Source of the DNA: Serilophus lunatus
Lineage: Eukaryota > Chordata > Aves > Passeriformes > Eurylaimidae
Assembly: GCA_013399895.1 (NCBI GenBank)
Contig: VXBA01005853.1
Span: 3,293,820-3,357,819, forward strand
DNA length: 64,000 nt
Direction of reading: 5' to 3'
In this document: piece after piece, positions 34,437 to 46,400 of the stretch
Layout: the number at the start of each line of letters is the position of its first letter
Numbering within the stretch: the stretch's first letter is position 1
Notes under the pieces: model-generated
The model's input: only the letters and a program-made list of their open reading frames with translations
Told to the model about the DNA's origin: nothing
Databases searched by the model: none
Position numbers and translations under genes: made by a program

Positions 34437-37400
34437 GTAAGTCAAAGGGGAGAATGAGTATCAGATAGATTCCAGACTGTGCTGACATTCAGGCTGTGTG
34501 GCATGTGTGATCTTTAATTGCTAGAATTCCCCATTGTCAGAGTATCTCCAGTGATAACTGTGCCCAGCAGACCTTTCTCCTGACCTCTGGTTTCACAGCA
34601 TTTCGTTTCAGATGTTCAGGATTACTCTGGTTTAAAATTTCCTGACCTTGGAGATAAGTTATTGCTTCAGTTTTGAGCAGCTGTTTGTGCTGGTTAACAA
34701 TGGGGTGTTGTGAGGCTCAGAGTTGTGCTTTACTGTCAGAAATCTGTTCCCCACTTCTCTCTCACTTTCTTTTTGAAGCCACATGCATTGCAGGAGTATT
34801 GACCCAAGAGCAGAGAAGTTGAGCAGATGCTGAAATGCCACAGCTCTTCCAGGGTGTCGATCACAAATGATCTGACTCAGAGGAAGTCTCTTGGTTTCAG
34901 CCTGTCCTTTCCTGCCCTTCCCATGTTGTTATTGAGGAGCCTTCCCATCTGTGGGGTGCAGTGGTAAAGGCAGCCTCAGAGCTGGGTTATCCAAGGCAAT
35001 CCATGGAGCTGGGAGTGCTGGAGTGAGGAAGCTCCTCATCCTGGCTGTGCCAGCAGCCTTGGGAAGTGTTTCCTTCAGAGGTGTGTTTTTGCTGGGACAC
35101 CTCTTGTGCTCCACACCTCAGCAGGAGAAAGGCTGCATCTAGATGAGGATGTAGCAGCCTAAAAAGCAGGTTTGCAGTTTGTTGCTCACAGTTTGTTGCT
35201 CTTCTGGGTGCTGATGGTGACATTCCCACGTGCTGGTTCCCCTGCCTGCTGCAGCAAACCCCCTCAGATNTCTTTAGTGTCACCCTTCTGTTGTGGTCCT
35301 GCCCCACAAGGATCTCTGTTATTCCTGGTTTGGAGGCAAAAGGAGGGATATATTGACCTCTTAATTCTGCTTATCCAAAAGGTGTCCTGCCTAGCTGGAG
35401 TGCTTCTGTGAGTGAGCTGTGGTTATCACATCTTGCTGCTTTCACAGCTTTTGGCCTGAAAATGTCCATCCTTGTAGTTCTTGCCCATCTCACCAAGGCA
35501 TCCCTTGGTGCTGCCCTGCAGAAACTCTTCCAGAGTCAACCTAACAGCTGAGCCTTGCAGTTACATGACAGGCCTCCCTCCAGAGCTGCATTTACTCTTG
35601 GAGGATGCAGGAAGAGGGGAAGGATGCCTGGGGGCAGGGGAAAGCTGGAGCAGCTCAGCCCTAGGAGCAGCCAGAGCCCTGCAGCCCTCAGGTGCTGTGG
35701 AATGCTGCAGGGACAGTGGTAGCTGACACCATTTTCATCCTTCACACAGTATCCCTGAGCTCCTGGTCACTCATAACAGATTCTTGCAGCAGTCTGTGTT
35801 GTGCTGTCAGCTGCCTCTGGATCAGGAAGGTGTTGCAGGATCAGAGCTTCCTGTGTGGGCTGTCCTGATGTTTTATTAAAAGGATTATTGGAGTAGTTAC
35901 CAGGACTTTGGAGTAGCAAATGTGCCTTTGGCTTAACCCACTTGCACAAAACTTGTCATTACAGCTGTGCTGTCAGAACGCTCTGATGGCAAGCACAGTC
36001 TTTACTCACCAAATTGTTAAACTAATCTTGTTTTTAAAACAGATGAACAAATAAAATGAGCTAAACTGGCACAGAAGTGAGGATATTTGCCTCTGGCAAT
36101 TGTGTGTCTCAGGGCTTGAAAGTATTGCCTGTGTGAATCACACTGATGTGTGCCCAGTGTTATCCTTATAATAAAGCAAATGTGTTCTCCTTAATTTTCA
36201 AATGAAAGCCTGGGTGACTTTAACCACATCATTTGTTCTGGTACAGGTAGGATTTAGAGCCTGGAGGGGCCTTTCTGTAGCTTAACGTTTTAACCCAATT
36301 GAACAGCTTAAGTGTTTAATGCTTATCTGTGGCCTCTTTTCCCATTTTCCAACACAGCTTCTGTAGGTCCAGCCATTTCCTTTCTTAAAACTCTCTGCAA
36401 CATGACTTTTACTGCCCTTTTGACCTGTGAGCCCAAGTTCAAATGGCTTTTGCATCCTTTAGATTCACTTCTTCTGGCCTTGTGGAACACCAAGACCCGT
36501 TTGGGGATGACTGCCCTAACCCTGGGGCTGCACTTACTAATTCTGTGGCTGTACCTGCCTCCTGGAGGTGGACTTTTGTTCTGTAGGGTGCCTTAGCTCT
36601 GTGTCAAGTACCAGCTTGACATAGATATTTGTACTTCTCTGCTACAGGGAAAAGAGTCTTTTTGGGGGCACAGAAAAAGGTCTGGGCTTAGTATCTCCTG
36701 AGTATTGCAGGGATATGTTGCTCTCAGGAGTTTCCTGAGGACTGAAGGTGCCCCTTGCAGGTTAGAGAAGTATTTCTCCCACCCCTTTAGGTGCTGTGGA
36801 GGAATGACACTGGCTGTCCTTAGGCTGGAACCTGACCCGACAGTGAAGGAATAATTGTGTTCCAGTTTGTTCAAGATATATTTCCTGCATTTTGACACAA
36901 ATTCTCTTTCCTAGAACTCCTCCAAATTCCAAGAGAAGAAAAGTCAGTGATGAGGAGCCAGCCATCCCAGAAAAGATCAGAGTTCCTGATCCTGTGAGCA
37001 GCTCTGAGAGCTCAGAGAAAGAAGAGGATGAGAAAGAGAAGGCAAAAGCTGCAAATGGTAGGAGCCTTTCATCTCCCTGGAGTTGACAGAGTAAGACTAG
37101 AGGCTTGTGTAGGAGCAACCCAACTTGCTTGGCTAGAGAAAATGCTTGTAAAGTGATGGCTATTCCCTTGTGCTCATAGAAAAATAGGACAACTAATCTA
37201 GCACCCTCTTCTCATGTGGAGTTTGTGAGGAGCACAGATGTCTGCTGAAGCTACAAAAAAACTTAGGGTTCATTGGGGAAGGATGGGTGGTGTTGCTTGG
37301 ATGAAGCCTTGGGAACCTGTTGCTGCCTACTGTGGAGCACTCGTCGGTCCCTGGTGTGTGTTGGGCCAGCAAAGGCAGGCCTGTTTCATGGATGAAGGAT

Positions 37401-40400
37401 GCCCTTGTTGGCCTGGAAACCCAGTGCTCCCTGTCTGAGGTGGAGATAGATCCCTGGTACAGCTGATATGGGCAGCACTGGCTTGCAGAGACTAACAACA
37501 ACCCATGTGTTTGATATATTTTGGCTCAATTCATCTGCTGTAGACCAGCCTTTGGAAACCTGCAGATCTTGGCAGATTCCTTGGTGCTGGGCAGAAGGAT
37601 GGGGTGGAGGAGCAAAGCATTTGTCTGTCACAGGGACAGCAGGGAGGGTGGGGTTGGGACATATGTGGCAGTTGGACCCCGGGGTCTTCCTGCAAACCAG
37701 AGGCCATGTTGGTGTGAGAAACACACTCACACAGCTGTTCTGTGGCTCTCTCCTGTGCAGCAGCCAGTCTGTCTCTGGCCACAAACTCTGCAGTGAATGT
37801 AGAAAGCAGTGAGGAGGATGAGTCCTCATCAGAAGAGGAGACGCCAGCTGGGAAAGCTGTAGTGACGGTAAGGCATTTCTCTTGGATTTGAAGGCTGGCT
37901 GTACTCTGAGGCCAGGACTGTCCCAGACTTGTTGGCATGTGTAGAATTGGGAATTCCTATTAAAATGACCCTCCTATGCTGCCATGGTCCCTCTCTTAGA
38001 TATCTGTCTCCCAAATGCTTCCTTACAGAGTTTGTCTGGTTGCCAGGTTGCTGTTGAAGCTGCCTTGTCTCCAATTTAGCCTCTCATCTGCGTGTAGGCT
38101 TCTAATTTTTTTGTTTCCTGTAGGTGACACCAGCTGTAGTGGGTGGCAAAGCTTCCAACTCCCTGCATTCTCCTTCCAAGCCCAGTGGCCCAGCGGGCAG
38201 AGCAGTGGTGTTCCCTGCTCCTGACAGAACTGTTCCCTCTAACAAGCAGCAGCCCAATGCTCCGGCTGCAGCTCCGGCCAAGGCCCAGAAGCTGCTCACT
38301 CCTGGGAAGCCTGGACATGCTGCAGCAGCTGTGGCCAAAGTAGGGCAAAGCAAAGCACCAGTAACAACCAAAGCACTGGAAAGTTCCAGCAGCAGCAGCA
38401 GCAGCAGCTCCTCATCTGAGAGTGAGGAGGAAAAGGAGACTCCTACTGCAAAGGTCACAGCCCCCAAGGCAGGTAAGGAGCCTGTGGGGTGTGGTCAACA
38501 TGTGTGTGCTCCAGCTCTGCTGTGAATTGGGTCTGAGACGTGCCTTCAGCATGTTCCTTTCAGCTCCTTTGCTTGTTCCTTGGGGGGGCTGCCAGAACAC
38601 TGCAAAGCAGCCAGCTCCAGAGCTCCGTGGGATGAATCCAGCATGTTTGCTCCCATTTCAAGCAGCAGATCCTGTGCTAAGATGTCTGTCTGGCAGCACC
38701 CAGCGCTACAGGGTTAGGGTTAACAGTGTAGTGTGTCCAAAGGAGATGCAGTACTAGTGCTGCAGATACTTTCAGCTTTTTGGAAAGGCACTGCAGCATT
38801 TTCTCTTTATTCCCAATTGCAAAGTGATTAGTTTTAGGTTTTGAAGTCTTTAGGGAAATCTTGAAGTGCTTTGAAGTGTGTATGTGTGTGTTGGAGGAGG
38901 GAGGGTGAGGCATAGACTGTTGAAGCTCTGAAAATGATCCTTCTCTTGGCTCTTTTCCAGAGGAGGTGCAGCAAGGCTAGGTGCTCCTGCAGGGAGTTGT
39001 ATGTGGCTGGGCAGCTCTCCATAGGGTCAGAGAGTGGCCAGGAAGCATTTGCCATTTCTGCCTGCACTCTGAGTGGTGTTTGTGGGCCAGTGTCTGGAGA
39101 AGCTGTTCCCAGCCAGCCACTGATGCTTTCAGCAAAGCTGGGTCCTCTTTTCTGCAAAATCCCCTTGGCCCTCTCTCCGGCTTGTTTTGTTTTCCTGACT
39201 TCAAAAGCCACATTAGCATCACTCTCTGGGGGCTCCGAGCAGGCAGCAGCTGTGACATCTCCTCACTTGTGTTTCAGAGCCGAAGCAGGCAGCTGGGGCT
39301 GCCCAGAGCAGCAGTGAGGAATCAAGCGAGGACACATCCTCTGAGGAAGAGGAGCTGGCAACTCCAGCCATCCAGGTAACCTCTCCAACACAGGTTCTTT
39401 GTCCCTAGGAAATCATGTCCCTTCTGAAGAAGAAGGGAGGAAATGCAGCTGTGCTGTATTCTGAAAACACTCCTTGCCTTGAGAGTCAGATTCGCCAAAC
39501 CCAAGGCCAGGGAGTGTTCTGTGTGGCTGAGAGCCCCACTAACCCCTGTGGACATCAACCATTCCATCCTAGTTCCTACTAGTGCCTGAAGCTGAGGTAG
39601 ATCCTTTGATCTGTAGGAGATGATTGGTGTGCAGTTACACAGATGTAGTCAGGCAATCTGTGGAGAAGGTGGTTTCCTTCAGATACTCCACAGATCATGG
39701 GTCTGAACAAACCTGTCTGGTCAGCTAGCCAAGGTAGCTTAGCTTAAAAACATTCCATGCAGTTAGAGCTTTCAGCCATTTTCCTCTGAGGTGTTACCCG
39801 ATTCTCCTGTTCCCTTTTGTTCCCCTTGTTCCCAGGCAAAAACAGCTGTGAAAACAGTGCAGTTAAATGCATCACCTGTGAAAAGTACACCTGCTACTCC
39901 AGTGTCTCTCAAGAAGAATGCAGGAAGGCAAACAGCACTGTCACCAAGCCAGCCCAAACCTGCATCCACAACGGTTCTGGGGGCTGCACAGCCTGACGAC
40001 ACAACAGAGAGCAGCAGCTCATCAGACAGTGAAGATGAGGAACTTCCATCAGTAACCCAAGTGCGTCTGTCTGAGATTCTCTCTCTCTTTGCACACCTCT
40101 CAGGGCTGGGAACTGACTGCATTGAAGAGAAAATTCTGTAAATGCACGTAGTATGTAGCAAAGTCATGTTGGGGGTGGGAGGAAAGAGGCGTGGAGTGTT
40201 CAAAGGCACTTCAGTGTCCTTGCTCTGAGCTTTAATCAACCCATTGTGCCTTTCTTAACAAAAAAAAATCCATCAGTACTTTTAAATAAAAACTCCCAGT
40301 AAGTCTTATTCCACCTGAAGAGGCAAATTATCATGGTGGGATTTGCTTCTTGGGTATAAATAGTAATAAACATAATTTGTTGAGCTGTAGTACAGCCCAA

Positions 40401-43400
40401 CTTCCTTGCTGTGCAAAGTGCTGCCTTGTATCTCACTGGAGAGGACTGGTAGTAGCAGCAGGCTGATGAAGAATGTCTGGCCTCACCTTCTCATCTTGGG
40501 AGACCATCCCCACACAGCTAGATGAAAGAATTCCTTGTGTCCTGCCAGTTACTGAACTTCCTTTGGGGTTCCTCCTGCCTTTCCCAGAGGGCTCTGAAAT
40601 CTCTTGCCTCGGTAACAGTCTGAGCAAATGAATTATGCTGCTGTGGGATTTTGCCTTATTTCACTCTGTTCATGTTTTGTCCAGACAAAGCCACCTCCAA
40701 AATCCTCCCAGGCCATCCCATCCCCAGTGAAACCTACACCAGCAGCATCACTTTCCGTCAAAACAACTCCATCAAAAACACTTCCGCTGTCCCAAGGGAA
40801 GCCAGCACCAAAAACAGCAGTGCCAAAGCAGGCTAAAACCCCACTGGGAAGGACTGCTGCTCCCACAAAGCCTGCTGAGAGTATAAAGCCAGTGGAGAGC
40901 TCTGACTCGTCAAGCAGTGAAGAGGAGGATCAACCTGTGCCCATCAGCCAGAAGGTAGGTGATCCACATTCAGCTGAGTACCAAGGGATGGGGTATTCAA
41001 GGCAAATGTTTAGCCCTTAAATGCTACTACTGATGCTGAAACACCAGCAGTACGTTGTATCTCAGTCCCCTCAGGAAGATCTTTCTGCTTGGAAACAAGT
41101 ACAGTCTACTCTCCTTACCCAGCCTTATGAGGGGAGGGTGGGGGTAACTTATTTGATACCAGCTCTTCACTCATGTGTCGCCCTTCTGGAGTGAGCCTTG
41201 TGTGCAGGGTCACAGGTAGCTTGGTCTTGGCTCTCTTAGTTCTCTAACCAGAGGAGAAGGACCGTAAGGTCAGACAGGACTCAGGTGGCTAAACTCAAAG
41301 GGAAGCAAATCCCTTCCTGAGAGCATCCTTAGGCACATTGTATCGAGACCTTCTGCCTCGACTCTGAGCTGCAGGTCCCTGCAGAAAGTGCCCTGAAAGC
41401 AGCCTTTTGGAGATGGCACCTATTGTCTGCAAGGGAGGAAGGGAAGCTGGGGGCAGAGCCTCACGTGTCCTTTCAAGGAGGCTCTTTGTCAACACATCCT
41501 TTCAGTATTGACAGGCAGGAGCCAACAAGGCTCTGCATTTTTGTCTTCATAGCCTTGGTCTGCTAAGGTGGGTGGAGGGGGACGCATCTCTTAACAGTTG
41601 GCTCTGTGCTGCTCTCTTCCTGCATGATTGATTATATCTGAGGATTCAGCTCTGAGTGATAGGAACAGCTATGATGATAGCTGTGCCATGGGGACCTGCT
41701 GTGAAACCATCAAGAGTCATCCATTTTATCAGGGTTGTAGGTGAAGGATGTGCTGGAGTAGGTTTGTTTGCCCCAGTGTTGATTCTGTGAAGCTGTCAGG
41801 AGCAAGTTTTAGCTGCTGATATAACCACTTCAGCATCTTTTCTCTTGCAAACTGACACAGCAAGGAAGAGCTTGTCATCGAGGGAGCTCTATTTTTGCCA
41901 AACAGGCTGTTTCTTCCCATGTTAGTATCCTACAGGCAGAGACCACGAGTGAAGCCTGAAGATAGACCATTGGGCTTAGCTGTGTCCACAGTCCTGTCCT
42001 CCCAGTCAAACTCAAACTCTTCTTAGCTCATCTTTACCATCTGCTGCTTGGGCATATGCTAACCACTGACTTACTGTATCCTGCAACTTCCTCTGGCTTC
42101 TGTGCAAGATCCAAACAGATACAGAGCGTTGGTAGCTGCTTCATCTTTCCCTGTGGGGGTGGATTAGTACAATTAAAATGAACATCATGCCTAAATTGAA
42201 CTGCTTAATTGGAATGTTTACCCCTGAAGACTCAGGAATATATAGTCAAAGAAGTTCACAAGGTGCTTGCGTGTTTTTGGGGGGGGAAGGGTGGTCATGG
42301 GGACGGTCTGACTTTAAAGATGCTCTGAGCTGCTTTTCTTTTGGAACTGCTAATTCTGCTCTGCTTCCTCTTTCCTAAATGTTTTGGGCCAAAGGTGGCA
42401 CTTGAGTCCTTTATGGACAGGCTTTCACTTCTGTTTACAAGCAGTGGGTGTGAGATGCACAAGCATCCCACATGTTAGGAACCCATGTTTTCCTTGACCA
42501 TCCCAGGAAAACCCATGTGAGCTGCACTGACAGAAGTTGTGAGTGCAACTTTTTATCTTGGACCGCAGGCCCTGTGGGGAGAGGCCAAATCTCCCAAAAG
42601 ATGGAGGCTCTCCTCCTCACCTTGAACCCTGTTCCCCTTCCTGTGCCTGTGACAGTTGTGCCTTTGCTGGGCCGTGACACAGCTGAGGTACTGGTCCCGG
42701 TGCACAGGCAGCGATGGAATGTGATTTTACAACGTGTTGGGCGCACGTGGCTCAGTGTTGTTCCCCCTCTTGTCATGCAGCACTGCATGATGCAAATGGA
42801 CCCAGCGAGTGGCAGATGGGTTGTGCGGGAGCTGAGTCATCACACTCACTGAGCCACAGGCAGCTCCTGCTTTGGGGGCTGGAGAGGGAGCAGGAAAAAT
42901 GATTTCCTCTTGAGTTATTTTCCTCCTCTTGGAGTTACTTCAGTACCTGTGACTCTCACGCTGTCAGAAGCTCTCTGCCTGCATTACCTGCTCCTTGGGT
43001 GTAACTCAACCATGCTGCTGGCCTGATCCCACCTGCAGCTGTAATCCATCTGATGTGGATGGCCTCCTCCCAGGAAGATCTGAAAGCCCCGAGGCTGTGT
43101 AAACCTTATGGTGATTTCTCTGTGGATGGTTATGTTCTTTCTGTGTTAGGATGCCCCTGCATGGCAGCTCTTTCCCACTCCTTTCCTAAGTTAGGAAATC
43201 GAGCAGCTCTGCTGTGCATCCGCAGAGGGGGAGAATTCAGTCCTGTTGCTATGAAGGGCTTAAAACTGAGTGAGTGGGCTTTGATATTGGTAAGCTCTTC
43301 CCTTGCACAGCAGTGCTTGGGACAGCAGGGAGAGCAGCTAGAACATTCAGAGTAGTGTGTGTGAATTCTTCTGTCTGCTTCAAGTAGTTCTCTCTCTTCA

Positions 43401-46400
43401 GAACTGCAAATCTGGCCTCTCTCCTGGAGATTGTGACTCACTGGTATCAAAACAAAACAGAGAATTGAGGTTTGCAGTCCCCCCCTCCCCAGGCACTCGT
43501 GGAGGTTTCTGTTTCTCTAACAGAGTCAAAATGTACTTGGCTTGTTCGGAGAGCTGTTCTGTAATGGGATAAACATGCAGATGCTGTTGTCTGTTTCGTG
43601 TTTGGCTTGGAGATGATAAACACTGCCCCAGTGGCAGCCCGTGGCAGGGCTGTGCCAGGAGGCACGGTAGGATTGGTCTTCCTGGAAGGCTGCTAGGGTG
43701 GTGCTCTCTGCTACAGGCTGTGGGGGTATCACTGCGTTGGCAGCGTGGCAGGAGAGGTGCAGCAGGGCAGGAATCTCTCACTGAGTGCCAAAGCAGGCTG
43801 GGTGTACAGGGTCTGCCTGCCCTGGCAAACATGATGTACTCTTTGGCAGAGCAGCCCGGAGATGAGCCATGAGTGGAGTAAACTGAGTGGGTGCAGAGCA
43901 GTGCGATCTTGGGGAATATCTGCAGGGGAGGAGGTTCCCAGATCTCTGTGCAAGGGCTGCTTCTCTCTCTGCCACCACTGGCCTTCAGTGTGCAGGAGGG
44001 GGGGACTGCAGCCCTCAGCCCAAGGTGGGAGAGGGGCCAGAAGGAGAGAATGTGTGACCTGGCAGTTGTGTATCTGGGGCTGAGATGACTCTGGCTTCCT
44101 ATTGCTGACACAGCCGTTAATTGGTGAAGTGGCTTGTGGCCTGTCGTGGGACATCAGTGTCAACAGGTGCTGTAGAAAGTAAGTGTCACAGAGTTTTTGT
44201 TGTCTGGAGATTTCTAAATTGTGTTGACACACCAGTTTCCAAAGTGGGTCCCACTCTATCTCTGCCTGCCCTCTGTATTCCCAAACCCTGGTGTCAGCCC
44301 TGTGTCTACACTGAACCCTCCAGCAGCTCAAGGATGTACCTGCTCTATTACTGTCTCTGCATCTTACAAGTATTATGACACAAGGCTTCCTAACTCCTGC
44401 TGATTCCCTGAGCTGGGGGTCAGTCATGCTTAAATAAGAGTCTTCCTTGGAGTGAGGATCTTGGGGTTGCAGTGCTTTTCTTGCTCTCAGGCTCCTGTCA
44501 AGTCAGTGTCTCTGCTTCAAGAAGGAATTGCTGTGCATGCTTGTGCAGTAAAACACACTCGGGTTTCCTGTCAGAAGCAAGTTGCTAAATCCAGGTACCT
44601 GTGTACAGCAGCTCATTCCAGGCAGTAACTAAAGCCCCTTCCACTCTTAACGTGCCAAGGATGGAGAGAATGTTAGCAACAGCTGTGTTAGGGTAAAACA
44701 AACCCCACCTTGAGCTGAAACTGCCCTTAAATTCCTAAACAACACCTGTACTAACACTACATTTCTGGGCCCGTGTTTCTGTTTTGTTAAGAGGTTAACA
44801 GAACAGCCTGGGCCTGTTCCCAACCTGAGCCAGGCTGCTAAAGCTGGGCCACCTGAAAAAGCAGTGGGAAGCACCTTGAAAAGCCAGGCCTCAGAAAGTG
44901 GGAGCAGTGACTCGTCTGACAGTGAAGAGGAGTCCCCTGCAGCACAGAGTCTCCTGCAGCCTTTGCAAGCTGGTAAGTCAGCTGGTAGTAGCCAGGATCC
45001 CTCACCTGCATCCTCATGGGTTTCTTCTCCCTTTCACATGGAAAAGTGCAGCCTGTTGTGGTAGCTCCTGATCTGGATAGCCATGAAGAGCAACTCTCAT
45101 GGTGACAATCTCTTATGCTTTTTCTGCAGTGAAAACCAATTCTGTGTTCCAGCCAACAAATGCGAAGAAGGCACCAGCTTCGGCACCAGCCACAGCCCCT
45201 CCAGCTGTGGACAGCAGTGATGATTCCAGTGAGGAGTCAGATTCAGAGGATGAAATAGTCCCTCCTTCTCAGGTGAGGAGCTGCTGACCCACTGGGTGTG
45301 TAGGCTGTTAGTGCTGCAGCTCAGGAGGTCTCAGGACTTGGAAGGTGGTAGTTGGGCAGGTGTTGAGCGTTGCAGAGGAGCCTCCCCTTGGCTGGATCAG
45401 GTTTTCTTGGTGGAGGCCATGGATGTGGCTGACCCCAGCCCTGGGTGCCTGTCTCAGCCACAGCAATGTTGTAGTATGTGAGAGCAGTGGAGGGTGTGAA
45501 TGCCTCGACAGGAACATGAGTAGACACACGAGCCCAGACCTCCTGTGGAACTCTGTTCCCTGTGCTCTACTCTAGGAAGTTAGACTGGAAAAGCAGCCAG
45601 ATCCTTACAGGCAAAGTCCTTCCATGAGCTGTCTACCTCCAAGGCAACCCACTGCCTGGTTCCTCACAAAGAGCTGGAGCTCTCTGGACTCCTCTTCCAC
45701 AAGCCTTGAGAGGATGGAAGGATTTGCCCCAAAGAGTAGCACAGTGGTCCTGCTGACTTCCAGCTGGAGGAGCCAGACCCCTTCCTTGGAGAAAGGAGGT
45801 GACTCCATATCTCTACCAAGGGCACTGCTGGGTGTCATGGACCAGATCCCAGCTCTCCAACTGGAGTCCATTTGTGTCTCCATGCCAGTCCTGCAGGGCT
45901 GCGTCTGAGCGCCCTGGGGCCAGAGCTGTTTCAAAGTGAAGCTGTCTTGGGTGTCTCTGCACCTCTACTGCAGTTTGAGCCCGAGAAACCACGTGAAAGA
46001 ACATGAGGAGCGTGGCTGCCATTGCTACTTGGTGGCAGCTTGGCTGGTGCTCTGACCCCAAGCACGCTTCTTATCCCACACGTATCTATCCCTGCCTGGC
46101 TAGTGCCTTTGCTGGGAGAGGGACATTATGTGCAGTCAGGAAACCCTTCCCCGTGTTGGCCTGGTGCTGTGGCTGTGGAAAGGCTGTCTGCCGCCAGCTG
46201 ATGGGCAGGCAGCCAACCTGAGCAGTCCTTGAGTAAAACGTATTTATAGTACTAAGACTGTATAAAATAATGCAGTTGCTGTAACTTGAGCTTTGTGTGA
46301 GAGGGCTGAAAGCTCACGTTGGATCGATGGCTCTGCATGGTGGAGCATTGCCTTTTGCTTTCTGAAGGCCAGATGTTATGTGAGGGAAATGTCAGCTCAC

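Noticed and set aside
42472..42852. Open frame in TCOF1 intron 8 considered as an extra exon
   Set aside because: Its peptide has none of the Lys/Ala/Pro plus acidic-serine pattern of treacle, and it is not needed for phase.
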